NCBI RefSeq assembly: GCF_037126435.1
Contig: NZ_CP147020.1
Coordinates: 2,655,293 to 2,719,292 of the forward strand
Length of the DNA stretch: 64,000 nucleotides
Source of the DNA: Bernardetia sp. ABR2-2B
Lineage (GTDB): Bacteria > Bacteroidota > Bacteroidia > Cytophagales > Bernardetiaceae
Direction: 5' to 3'
Within the stretch, counting starts at the first letter, position 1. Each line of letters begins with the position of its first letter. Positions 8,467-16,630 of this stretch are shown here, one piece after another. The position numbers and the translations under genes were made by a program. The notes beneath the pieces were generated by a model, which saw only the letters and a program-made list of their open reading frames with translations, ran no database searches and was not told where the DNA came from.

Positions 8467-9792
8467 ATGAAAACTGTGATACCAATTAATAAAAAGTTAT
8501 TCGATATATACATTCTTTTTACAAGAGATCCTTTCGTTCAATACTTTACCAAAGAGTTAGAGTTTTACTCAAATAAAGAAGGAGGTTTATTGGGTTTAAT
8601 AAGTCTTGACCTTACTGACAATGACTATTATGCTTGTATATTATCTAGGGATAAATCTAAGCAATATCGTTCAGAACTTGTTGAGTCCAGTTTAAAAACA
8701 ATAGAAGAGGCTAGAGCATGGATTGATGAAAATATGGATAATAATTCAATTTCTTTTCATGACAATAATCATAATTTTTTCGATCTTTTTCAAGACTTGA
8801 GTAATGAACACAAACAACATCCAAATTATAAACTATTAAATTCAAGCATAGCCCTTTCTATGGCTAAAGAATGTATAGAAGAAATTTCTTATCATTATAA
8901 AGATATAGATGGGAATTTTATAGATCAGTTTCAGACGATGAATGGATTTGATTCTAGAGTTTGGGAACTTTTTCTATTCTGCTTTTTTAGAGAACAATTC
9001 TTTTCATTTGAAAGAAATTTTAATGCTCCAGATTATATGATTAAAAAATTTAATCAAGAAATTGCTATAGAAGCTGTTATCGTTAGTAGAAAAACTAGTA
9101 TGAATAACGAACCGAAAGAGCCAAAAGAAATTAAAAAAGAGTTAGAAAATGCAACTCCTTTACTTTTTGGAAGTGCTTTATTTGATAAAATGAAAAAAGA
9201 ATACTGGAAAAAAGAACATGTCAAAGGAAAACCATTTCTAATTGCCATTGCAGATTTTCATGATACAATGTCTATGACTTGGTCTTTTAATGCTTTATCT
9301 GACTACTTATATGGTTACACATATGATTATTCATTTGATGCAAATGGAGAACTAATTATTAATCCTATTGAGATTGGAAATTATACAAAACCGAATGGGC
9401 AGGAAATTCCAAGTGGTTTTTTCTTTCAGCCAAATTCTGATAATGTAAGTGCAATAATTTTTTCTTCACATGGTACTCTGTCAAAGTTCAATAGAATGGG
9501 AAGACAAGCAGGACTTGGGAGTAATATTCCTACTTTAATAAGAATTGGAGAGTTTTATGATCACACGCCAAATGCTGTTAAACCAAATTTCATTAAATAT
9601 ACTGTAGACGAAAACAGTAATGAAACTTGGTCTGAGGGAGTCATTGTGTTTCACAATCCAAATGCTAAAATACCATTAGATCCCAAATACTTTGATGATA
9701 AAGTAGCCCAATTTTTTTTTAGAGATAATTTTCTGTATTCGAAGATTCCTAAATGTTTTCCTTACTGTTCGACTACAATTAACCTCCGTTAA
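8467..9792 (+). CDS. Conserved orphan protein with a possible PD-(D/E)XK-like core
   Basis: 441 residues, no signal peptide. The middle has RVWELFLFCFF (~163) then NAPDYM and IAIEAV (~187-205), the arrangement of a restriction-endonuclease-like strand pair (PD...ExK), but the lysine position is Ala/Val, so catalysis is uncertain. The C-terminal third has features I associate with a widespread uncharacterised family: SGFFFQP, SAIIFSSHGTLSKFNRMG, and WSEGVIVFHNPNA. It stands alone, immediately followed by a REP-pair element at 9794 and the RAYT, so the locus is accessory. The nuclease reading is inference; the function is unknown. Confidence 0.6.
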   Translation: MKTVIPINKKLFDIYILFTRDPFVQYFTKELEFYSNKEGGLLGLISLDLTDNDYYACILSRDKSKQYRSELVESSLKTIEEARAWIDENMDNNSISFHDNNHNFFDLFQDLSNEHKQHPNYKLLNSSIALSMAKECIEEISYHYKDIDGNFIDQFQTMNGFDSRVWELFLFCFFREQFFSFERNFNAPDYMIKKFNQEIAIEAVIVSRKTSMNNEPKEPKEIKKELENATPLLFGSALFDKMKKEYWKKEHVKGKPFLIAIADFHDTMSMTWSFNALSDYLYGYTYDYSFDANGELIINPIEIGNYTKPNGQEIPSGFFFQPNSDNVSAIIFSSHGTLSKFNRMGRQAGLGSNIPTLIRIGEFYDHTPNAVKPNFIKYTVDENSNETWSEGVIVFHNPNAKIPLDPKYFDDKVAQFFFRDNFLYSKIPKCFPYCSTTINLR

Positions 9793-9793
9793 G

Positions 9794-9900
9794 CGTAGTG
9801 TTTCACTACGAACCTAAATGTATTAAGCGTCACGCTTTGTATTCCGTACAATACAAGTGTGACGCTTTTGATTTTACAAGTTCTTAAGGCTACGAACAGT
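9794..9900. repeat. REP-pair (BIME) element, left of the RAYT
   Basis: It starts with a perfect hairpin CGTAGTG/CACTACG (9794-9810), then GAACCTAAATGTATT, then AAGCGT-C-ACGCTT (9825-9837), a spacer, an inverse AAGTGTGACGCTT (~9855-9867), and a degenerate closing hairpin GTTC...GAAC. The same module order recurs at 10531-10640 and, shortened, at 13057-13136. It begins within a few bases of the preceding stop codon. Confidence 0.7.
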
Positions 9901-9913
9901 GTTTTTTGGAGTT

Positions 9914-10466
9914 TTATACCATTGTCAAATCCACTTTACTTTTTTCTATTTCTGCGTAAGCTCTGGCACTACTCCAAATCCAATGGTGTGCTTCTGCTAC
10001 AAAACCTGCACGAACAGGATTTTGATGTGTATAATTGATACGTTGATGGAGCATATCTTGTGTAGTGAGTGCGACAGGATGACTATGTTGTAACCAAAAC
10101 TGAAAATCTTTATTTCTATGATTTTTTCTTTCCTGCACGTCCAAACATCCACAACATCCATTCTCTGCGACTTTCTTTTTCATTTTGTTCGATAGCTTTA
10201 CGAATATGACGAGAAGTAAAACTTTTTAAATCTCTGACAATATCCGAAAGTTCAAAACCTTCTTTTGCTCTGATAACTAAATGAACATGGTTTGTCATAA
10301 TGCAGTAGGCAAAAACCTCTAAACCTTTATTTTTCTGACAATAAACGACACTATCAATAAAAATCTCTCTATATTCATCTCTTGTGAAAATGTCAATCCA
10401 ATTTACGACCGTAAAAGTTATAAAATAAACATCATCAGAACTATGTATAGCATATTTTCTTCCCAT
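9914..10466 (-). pseudogene. REP-associated tyrosine transposase (RAYT, IS200-like), frameshifted
   Basis: Y1/HUH-family single-strand transposase of the kind that mobilises REP palindromes. The first part (from ATG 10466) has MGRKYAIHSSDDVYFITFTV, then the HUH motif in YCIMTNHVHLVI and DLKSFTSRHI. The C-terminal part, in another frame down to 9914, has KDFQFWLQHSHP, INYTHQNPVRAGFV (a YxHxNP segment probably carrying the nucleophile) and WSSARAY. The frames join if one A is removed from the six-A run at 10122-10127 (minus strand), giving about 183 aa, normal for the family. An indel, a sequencing error and slippage on the A run are all possible. The frame upstream of 10466 has an alternative start at 10517. 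Confidence 0.85.
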
Positions 10467-10530
10467 AAAAATAGTTTTTGTAGATTGTAAAATAGAAAGA
10501 TAAATAAAGTTTTCCACAAAAGGAATATCT

Positions 10531-10640
10531 GTTCGTAGTCTTACGAACCTAAATGTATTTAAGCATCACGCTTGTATTTTACATAATGCAAAGCGTCACA
10601 CTTTTTGTTTTTAGGTTCTTAGCGAGACGCTAAGAACAGT
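10531..10640. repeat. REP-pair (BIME) element, right of the RAYT
   Basis: It opens with GTTCGTA/TACGAAC (10531-10548), then CTAAATGTATT, a hairpin-forming AAGCATCACGCTT, a spacer, AAGCGTCACACTT, and TTTTTAGG leading into a perfect 10-bp stem GTTCTTAGCG/CGCTAAGAAC with a 3-nt loop (10615-10637). The two terminal palindromes, each bordered by GAACCTAAA in opposite orientation, are the REP/inverse-REP arrangement of a BIME. It lies between the RAYT start and the truncated fic gene. Confidence 0.75.
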
Positions 10641-10663
10641 CACGTTTTGAGCGTCGTACCTGC

Positions 10664-11053
10664 TTACCTTCTGAATCCAGCTTTATTATGTTCTAGTGTT
10701 TCTTGAATAGCTATAATATCATTCACTCTCAATAATCCTGTTTTTCGAACCATTTCAAAACCTTCCTTCAATGCTTGTACATAATTTTGAACCTCTTTAG
10801 CAGCCGAAGAGGTAAATAAATTATCAAATGTTTGAACTTTAAAGAGTTCGTCGTGAGTAGTGATTATATTTTCGACTGCCGAACTATCTTTTGCTTCTTG
10901 TAGCGTAAGTGTACTGATAAGAATACTTTCATTTGGAATAGTCTTCGAGATACTTTTTAGCTCGGCTAATGCTCTACTTGCTAAAGTTGTTTTCTTTAAT
11001 ACTTCTTTTGTTTCTATATCAAGCGGCAAAGGTAGTTTTTTTATTTCGTACAT
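10664..11053 (-). pseudogene. Truncated Fic-family protein (N-terminal part only)
   Basis: Full-length Fic proteins transfer AMP to target proteins through an HPFxxGNGR core. This 129-aa fragment keeps only the N-terminal region: LPLPLDIETKEVLKK, SISKTIPNESILISTLTLQEAKDSSAVENIITT read in pieces, with the inhibitory-helix pattern SxxxEN, then YVQALKEGF and AIQETLEHNKAGFRR. It stops exactly where homologues continue with a LPGTALKN-like segment. The next in-frame codons here, after TAA, read AGTTLKT then a second stop, so the stop looks like a point mutation followed by truncation at the REP-pair element that ends 24 bases away. The Fic core is absent from the window. Confidence 0.7.
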
Positions 11054-11119
11054 ATTTTCTAGAAGTTTGATTGATTGCTCAACTTCATAAAACTATAATT
11101 TCTTTGTATTGAAGGCATA

Positions 11120-11340
11120 ACGTGTAAAAAAAAAAGCTATATTCTTTACACGTTATTTTTTTATGTAAAAAAATTGGGACTTGTTTTACATAAGCACTAT
11201 AGTATTCGGCTTGTAGCCGTGGTTTTTGTATTTTTTATTCAGTAGTCTTTTTTCCTATCAGATAAATAAAACTTCTCAAAGTAAGTCCAAAAACAAGGAC
11301 TTGTTTTTTATTTTTAGGTTCTTAATTAGAGGCTAAGAAC
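11120..11340. repeat. Cluster of hairpins in the fic-mdaB gap
   Basis: This 372-base gap (11054-11425) has no gene. It holds, in order: TAACGTGTAAA/TTTACACGTTA (11120-11157, perfect 11 bp), TTATGTAAAA/TTTTACATAA (11161-11193, perfect 10 bp), AACAAG/CTTGTT (about 11292-11306), and a solo REP palindrome GTTCTTA/TAAGAAC (11318-11340) preceded by TTTTTAG, as in the BIME element at 10531. Confidence 0.55.
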
Positions 11341-11425
11341 AGAAGTTGTTTTTTCTAAATTAATGGCTGCATTCATCATTCTAACTGAATTTTCACCCCT
11401 TATTCGCATTCATAGTTCAAATCAA

Positions 11426-12016
11426 TTATTCAATTATGTGTTTTAAAAAAGTTTTGTATTTTTTTAATTCTAGTGGAACATCTGCATTTTTTTCCATATC
11501 GTGAAAATGATGAGTTGCTAACAATTCCATTCCTGTAAAAGCATTCATTTTGTGAAACCCAAACATTACACCCTCATCAACGCTTTTTTGATTGAAAAAC
11601 TCATTTTTTAAAGTGAATGCCGTTTTAGGTGCATTCCAACTTGTCGTAAGCATATATTTTTTTCCGTGCATTAAACCACCAGTTCCGTAATTGATATCGG
11701 GATTCAACCTACTTCTTCCATCGTTTTTATAAATTCCGTTTTGATGACCTTCTGTAAAAACTACATCGATATATTTTTTAAATCCAAAAGGAATTTGAAA
11801 CCACCAAATTGGAGTGTGATAAATTATCAAATCTGCCCACTTAAATTTTTCTACTTCTTCTTGTGGATTATAGTCTTCTCCTACTTGAGTCGATTTCACT
11901 TCATAACCTTCTAATGACTCAAAAAATGAAATCGTAGTATTGAAAAGTGTTTCATTAAATCTTCCACCAGAATGTGCAAATGGATGACTTCCATTAAGTA
12001 TGAATATATTTTTCAT
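11426..12016 (-). CDS. mdaB: MdaB-type NAD(P)H quinone oxidoreductase
   Basis: A flavodoxin-fold FAD enzyme that reduces quinones by two electrons, protecting against quinone and oxidative stress. The sequence parallels E. coli MdaB throughout: NGSHPFAHSGGRFNETL at the N-terminus, FKWADLIIYHTPIWWFQIP, KKYIDVVFTEGH, YGTGGLMHGKKYMLTTSWNAP and FHKMNAFTGMELLAT. At 196 aa it is the normal length. It is transcribed away from the LysR gene, and the 114-base gap between the two carries promoter-like elements for both (TAATTTTG on the minus strand at 12054-12061). The regulator is therefore likely to control it. Confidence 0.92.
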   Translation of the reverse strand: MKNIFILNGSHPFAHSGGRFNETLFNTTISFFESLEGYEVKSTQVGEDYNPQEEVEKFKWADLIIYHTPIWWFQIPFGFKKYIDVVFTEGHQNGIYKNDGRSRLNPDINYGTGGLMHGKKYMLTTSWNAPKTAFTLKNEFFNQKSVDEGVMFGFHKMNAFTGMELLATHHFHDMEKNADVPLELKKYKTFLKHIIE

Positions 12017-12076
12017 TTGTCTATTATTTAATTGTCTATTATGTAACTTCTGACAAAATTAAAGCGTTCATTGGTA

Positions 12077-12105
12077 TTGTAAAAATAATATAATTCATAC
12101 CTTTG
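12077..12105 (+). promoter_or_regulatory. Promoter of the LysR-type regulator
   Basis: TTG (12077-12079) and TACCTTTG (12098-12105) are 18 bp apart, a textbook Bacteroidota spacing. The start would fall near 12112, 19 nt before the ATG. Confidence 0.65.
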
Positions 12106-12130
12106 TATTAAAATATTAATAGCTTAAATT

Positions 12131-13060
12131 ATGGTCAATTTAGAATGGTATCGAACGTTTAAAGAAATTTACGAAAACGGAACATTAACAAAGGCTTCGG
12201 TAGCTTTATATTCATCACAACCAGGTGTAAGCGTACATTTGAATGCTTTAGAAGCCTATGTTGGTAAAAAATTATTTGAGCGAACCTCTAGGAAAATGAT
12301 TCCTACCGAAGAAGGAAAAGCACTATACAATTTTGTTTTAAGCAGCATTAAACAACTTGAAAAAGCGGAGCAGCATTTTAAAAAAACATCAAAAGATACG
12401 ATTCCTTCAATAAGTATTGGAATGTGTACTGAAACATTTCAAACTATTTTAGAACCAGAAGTTTCTAATCTTAATTTTAATCTTGTAGCTAGATTTGGAA
12501 CTAATCAAGATTTAATAAAAGATTTAAATAATGGTATTCTTGACCTTATCATTACACCAAAAGTTGATAATAGCACAAATTCTCTTGTTAAATATGAAGA
12601 TTTCACAAAAGAAAATATTGTTTTAATTGCAGGTAATCAAAGTGATTTGGAAGAAATAAATAAACTGATAAAAAACAAAGATTTTTCATTGTTAGAAAAA
12701 ACACTAAAAAATAAAACTTGGTACAGTGCCTCTAACGAAATGGAGCATTTTAATAGGTTTTGGTATGAAAATTTCAATAAAAGACCCGATTTTAAACCTA
12801 ATTACATACTTCCTAATATTGGTTCAATTATAAGATGTGTTGAAGACAATAAAGGATTTGCTATTGTTCCAGATTTTTTGGTCAATAAATCAATCGAATT
12901 AAATAAAATAAATTTGGTTTGGAAAGGTAAAAAAGATGTTTCTAATACCTTATATTTCGCAACTAGAAGCGACCTTCTATTTAAGAAAGAAATTGACATT
13001 ATAAAGGAGGTTTTTCAAAGAAAGATGAATATAAAAACGTTGCACACCACATATTTGTAG
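12131..13060 (+). CDS. LysR-family transcriptional regulator
   Basis: 309 aa. The N-terminal winged HTH reads NLEWYRTFKEIYENGTLTKASVALYSSQPGVSVHLNALE in pieces, the usual LysR recognition region (residues 1-60), followed by GKKLFERTSRKMIPTEEG. A periplasmic-binding-like effector domain occupies about 90-300. It is divergent from mdaB, which makes that gene its most likely target; the inducer may be a quinone or oxidant (inference from context). The final codons (ending at TAG 13058-13060) run into the start of a REP-pair element, so the C-terminal few residues may have been altered by it. Confidence 0.88.
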   Translation: MVNLEWYRTFKEIYENGTLTKASVALYSSQPGVSVHLNALEAYVGKKLFERTSRKMIPTEEGKALYNFVLSSIKQLEKAEQHFKKTSKDTIPSISIGMCTETFQTILEPEVSNLNFNLVARFGTNQDLIKDLNNGILDLIITPKVDNSTNSLVKYEDFTKENIVLIAGNQSDLEEINKLIKNKDFSLLEKTLKNKTWYSASNEMEHFNRFWYENFNKRPDFKPNYILPNIGSIIRCVEDNKGFAIVPDFLVNKSIELNKINLVWKGKKDVSNTLYFATRSDLLFKKEIDIIKEVFQRKMNIKTLHTTYL

Positions 13061-13136
13061 TGTCTCACTATGAACCTAAATGTATTTAAGCGTCACGCTT
13101 TGTATTTCACATTCTTATCGAGACACTAAGAACAGT
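13057..13136. repeat. REP-pair (BIME) element with internal deletion
   Basis: TAGTG/CACTA hairpin, GAACCTAAATGTATTT, AAGCGTCACGCTT and TTCTTATCGAGACACTAAGAA follow the same order as the elements at 9794 and 10531, but about 25 bp of the middle, including the second AAGCGT palindrome, are missing. It overlaps the LysR stop codon. Confidence 0.65.
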
Positions 13137-13138
13137 AA

Positions 13139-13360
13139 ATTGGTATAGATGATTATGAAGGAGTTTTAGCACAAAGAAAATTTAATTTAAAAAACAGAGA
13201 AATGAAGAATAAACAAAATTTAGGCGATAAAACACCTTTTATTACTATCGATAAAAGTTTGAACAAGTTGCGTAATAAAACAATGTTTCCAAAAAAACTT
13301 AAAAAGGCAAATGAAATTTTATTGACAGCAAGGTTACCAAAAAATAAACACATCAGCTAA
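13139..13360 (+). pseudogene. Possible 3' fragment of an unidentified basic protein
   Basis: A 73-codon frame without a proper start runs from just after the REP element to TAA 13358-13360. It begins IGIDDYEGVLAQRKF and ends ILLTARLPKNKHIS, lysine-rich. The first ATG (13203) would give only 52 residues. Its position immediately behind a repeat suggests the 5' part was lost there. I do not recognise the family, and chance coding cannot be excluded. Confidence 0.3.
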
Positions 13361-13379
13361 CATTGGCTTTAGCAAAAAA

Positions 13380-14654
13380 CTATACCCTCTCCAACAAAGC
13401 CATATAAAACCCATCAAAACCTGTCTGATAAGAAAGTATTTTTTTGTCTTCAATAAATTTAAAACCACTTCCTACTTTGCTTTTCAAAAATATTTCAATT
13501 TGATTTTGATTTTCAGAAGGCAGAATAGAGCAGGTTGCATAGACTAACTTTCCTCCTTTTTTAGTCATTTTAGAGTATTCTTGTAAGATATTTTGTTGTG
13601 TTTGTTTTATTTCTTCCAAAAAATCAAGACTAAGTTTCCACTTCGCATCAGGGTTTCTACTCAAAACTCCCAAACCACTACAAGGCGCATCAATCAAAAC
13701 TCTATCAGCAGAATTATAAAAAGGTTTGAATTGATTGTAATCAACAGTTTTGCCTTCTCTTTTTATAGCATAAGTTTTTATATTGTGAACATCTGCACGG
13801 TTGGCTCTTTTTCTAAGTTCTATCAACTTATTTTCATAAATATCCATTGCTGTTATTTGCCCTTTATTTTTCAGAAGAGAAGCAATATGTAGCGATTTTC
13901 CTCCTGCTCCTGCACAGGTATCTATGATTTGTAAGCCTTTTTTATTTTCTTCTTCTACATCTAAAAAATGAGCAATCAGCTGTGAAGAAGCATCTTGAAT
14001 TTCGAAAAAACCATCTTTGTATAATTGATTTCTTACGATACTTTTTCTTTTTACTAATTGAAGTGCCTCTGGATATTCTGTATTATTTTGAGCAATCTTT
14101 TTAGTTTCAATATTTTGCTCTGAAAGCTGTTTTTGGAGTTTATTCAGATTTGTCTTCAACGTATTGACACGCAAAACTACTGGTGCTTGATTATTGAGTG
14201 CAGCAATTTCTTTTGTCCAAATTTCATTTCCCAATTCTTTTCCTCCCAAACCATCTAACCAATCAGGAATAGATTCTCTATATTTTCGGTCTTCTTGAAG
14301 CTCTTGATATTCCTTATTTATTTTTTCTTTATCATAATTTATTCCTTCAAATTCTTCCCAAACTGGCAATTCAATTTCCTTCAAGATAGCCCAAATAGAA
14401 AAAAGCTGAAACAGGTTTTTATTTGAATAATCTTTACTTTGAAATTCTTTTTCTACTCCTGCTAGTTTTGCATACAAACGTTGCCAACGCACAATTTCAT
14501 AAATCGTTTCAGCGACAAAACTTCTATCTCTTGCGCCCCAGCGTTTGTCTTGTTTTAGTGTGATGGCTACAATTTTATCAGCTTGTTTTTTTTGATTGAA
14601 AATTTGAGATAATGATTCAATGACAGCTAAAACTAAATTACGATGTAAACGCAT
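13380..14654 (-). CDS. RsmB/NOP2-family RNA (cytosine-5) methyltransferase
   Basis: SAM-dependent enzyme that makes 5-methylcytosine in rRNA. The N-terminal NusB-like region (about 1-150, GARDRSFVAETIYEIVRW) is followed by the methyltransferase fold: VLRVNTLKT, IIDTCAGAGGKSLHIA (SAM loop), AMDIYENKL, RVLIDAPCSGLGVLSRNPDAKW with the PC motif cysteine, and LVYATCSILPSENQ with the catalytic TC cysteine. At 424 aa it is the usual length for RsmB-like members of Bacteroidota. The exact rRNA target cannot be told from sequence. It is transcribed alone. Confidence 0.92.
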   Translation of the reverse strand: MRLHRNLVLAVIESLSQIFNQKKQADKIVAITLKQDKRWGARDRSFVAETIYEIVRWQRLYAKLAGVEKEFQSKDYSNKNLFQLFSIWAILKEIELPVWEEFEGINYDKEKINKEYQELQEDRKYRESIPDWLDGLGGKELGNEIWTKEIAALNNQAPVVLRVNTLKTNLNKLQKQLSEQNIETKKIAQNNTEYPEALQLVKRKSIVRNQLYKDGFFEIQDASSQLIAHFLDVEEENKKGLQIIDTCAGAGGKSLHIASLLKNKGQITAMDIYENKLIELRKRANRADVHNIKTYAIKREGKTVDYNQFKPFYNSADRVLIDAPCSGLGVLSRNPDAKWKLSLDFLEEIKQTQQNILQEYSKMTKKGGKLVYATCSILPSENQNQIEIFLKSKVGSGFKFIEDKKILSYQTGFDGFYMALLERV

Positions 14655-14750
14655 ACAAAATTGTTTTATGGTTGGATTGGCAAATGATAAAATACAGAAT
14701 AATTACTTTTCGAAATTACAAAATTACGCTACTTTCTATTCTGAAACAAA

Positions 14751-14781
14751 AAACAGTTCTAACACTTGGCTAGAACTGTTT
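14751..14781 (-). terminator. Terminator of the gene at 14812
   Basis: AAACAGTTCTA and TAGAACTGTTT form a perfect 11-bp stem with a 9-nt loop. On the minus strand it follows the stop codon by about 30 bases and is followed by a T-rich run. Confidence 0.75.
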
Positions 14782-14811
14782 CTTTATAAATAACTTTTTT
14801 TACAAAACATT

Positions 14812-16449
14812 CTATTTCTTGTCTTTTTCTAAGCCAATTTCAAGATTATCAAAAGACATAATATCTACAACCGACTGCATAGCCTCATCATAATAAACAG
14901 TAACTGAATCTCCAGCCTGTGTAATTGGAAGTTCTTGCGAGACAGACGAAGAGGCTACAAAAAGTTTTCTAGGTTCATTTTTAAGAAGTAAATAATAGAA
15001 AGTAGTTCCACCATTTACATCTTCTGCAACACGCAAAACACGCCCTTTTATTTCATTGAGTTTGCTTTCACTTGTCGGACGAATAGAATTTCCTACACTA
15101 TTTAGTGAGCTTTTATATTCACGAAGAGCTTCTTGCAAATTATCGGCTGCTCCCACAATTGTATAATCTTGAACAGAAACCAAAGCCATCATTTTTATTA
15201 GCCCAGAATTATCTTTCAGAGACATTACATACGTCGGAACGCCATTTATATTGTAGGTAATTGGAAAGGAACTGTCATATCCTTTTTCTTGTACTTTTCC
15301 TTCTGCCGAACGCTGTGCAGCATATTCTGTCGCTCCTGTTTGGCGATACCATTTAGCTTCCTTTGTACGAGTATCGACCAAAACAAAACCTACTGTTCCT
15401 TCATCTGCACCGACAGAAGTCAGACCTGTGTACCAATACGAACGATTATCTTCTCCATAAACAAGAGACATTCCAGGGGTTGTGGTTAGTTTGTCCTTAT
15501 TCGAAAAATTGAAATAACCGTGTACAAACTCTCCCCAGTCGTCTAGTTGAGTTTCGATGAAATCTTCAGGCTGAATACGGTCAATCCAAAGAGGTGCATC
15601 AGCAACAGAGTAGTTTTGAATTTCTCCATTTTGAGCATTTACTACAACTACTCCAACGGCATCTTTACCCAAAAAACCAATTGTTTTTTTGTATTGTGTA
15701 ATTACCCAAAAAGGATTTCCTTCATCGTCAATTTCGAAAGTAAAATCTGCCAAACCTTTCGTCAAATATCCATTAAAATAAACGTGTCTTTGCAAATCAT
15801 CAAATGCAAATGCTGCTGTTTGGTATTTTAGATTCACTTGTTTTCCATTTACTTCCTGTACCAATTTTACATCACGCTCATTAGTTGCCGAAACCATCAC
15901 ATACCCTGGTGTTCCTTCTGTATTGGTAAGCCATTTGAGAAAACCAGAGTGTAAAAGAGGCGCAACCCAGTAGAGTTTGTCTTTTACTTTTTGAATATGA
16001 AACTTTCCTAAATACGTTTGACTACCCAAAGAAGGCTTTTCCCCCATTACTTTATCTCCTAATCGTTGGGCAACAGATTCATCAACAATACGAATATTAT
16101 CCGTCGAAACAGGAGCTACTTCACTAGCAAAACTTTCTCCTACCTCCAAACTTCCTATTAAATTTCGGTAATCATCGGCTCTAAAAAGCGACCATGAAAC
16201 AATAGAAGACCAAATAATTGCATAAAAACCAGCAGCAACACCAATTCCCATAATTATTTTGAGAATAGGTTTGTCTTTTGGATTAACGAATTGTTTCCCA
16301 AAATACATTGTAAAAAATGGAATACTAAAAAACATCAATACAACGGGTAGTTCCGAAAAACCATAATTCAAAACAGGAAAGCTCATATATGAATAAATCA
16401 GAATAGCTAGAACATATCCAATAGCTAAAAATCGAACAGGTAATTTCAT
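14812..16449 (-). CDS. Conserved membrane protein of unknown function
   Basis: 545 aa. Three hydrophobic helices lie near the N-terminus (about 7-25, 34-52, 64-86), then a large soluble part of about 450 residues on one side of the membrane. The soluble part has strongly patterned motifs: EGTPGYVMVSATN, FEIDDEGNPFWVITQY, DAPLWIDRIQPEDFIE, YWYTGLTSVGADEGTVGFVLVDTR in pieces, and QTGATEYAAQRSAEGKVQE. These rigid motifs suggest a real, widely conserved family, and I recall similar proteins in Firmicutes, but I cannot name it or give a function. It is monocistronic, with its own terminator, and divergent from cysN. Confidence 0.75.
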   Translation of the reverse strand: MKLPVRFLAIGYVLAILIYSYMSFPVLNYGFSELPVVLMFFSIPFFTMYFGKQFVNPKDKPILKIIMGIGVAAGFYAIIWSSIVSWSLFRADDYRNLIGSLEVGESFASEVAPVSTDNIRIVDESVAQRLGDKVMGEKPSLGSQTYLGKFHIQKVKDKLYWVAPLLHSGFLKWLTNTEGTPGYVMVSATNERDVKLVQEVNGKQVNLKYQTAAFAFDDLQRHVYFNGYLTKGLADFTFEIDDEGNPFWVITQYKKTIGFLGKDAVGVVVVNAQNGEIQNYSVADAPLWIDRIQPEDFIETQLDDWGEFVHGYFNFSNKDKLTTTPGMSLVYGEDNRSYWYTGLTSVGADEGTVGFVLVDTRTKEAKWYRQTGATEYAAQRSAEGKVQEKGYDSSFPITYNINGVPTYVMSLKDNSGLIKMMALVSVQDYTIVGAADNLQEALREYKSSLNSVGNSIRPTSESKLNEIKGRVLRVAEDVNGGTTFYYLLLKNEPRKLFVASSSVSQELPITQAGDSVTVYYDEAMQSVVDIMSFDNLEIGLEKDKK

Positions 16450-16557
16450 TGTTTTTTATAATTAAAATTCAAAATATCTTTTTTTATTTACTTGAATGTA
16501 GTAATTTTTCAGAGAAACAGAAAATCATAAATGAGACTTTGGAAAGCATCGGTTATA

Positions 16558-16587
16558 TTGTTTTGAAACTCCTTTTTTCTACCTTTG
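16558..16587 (+). promoter_or_regulatory. cysN promoter
   Basis: TTG (16558-16560) and TACCTTTG (16580-16587) lie 19 bp apart, matching the Bacteroidota consensus. The start near 16594 leaves a leader of about 37 nt. An in-frame open stretch that crosses this promoter (16449-16691, other frame) is therefore not a gene. Confidence 0.65.
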
Positions 16588-16630
16588 TTTTATCAACTCA
16601 ATACTTAAAAGATAAATTAAAAGTAATAAA

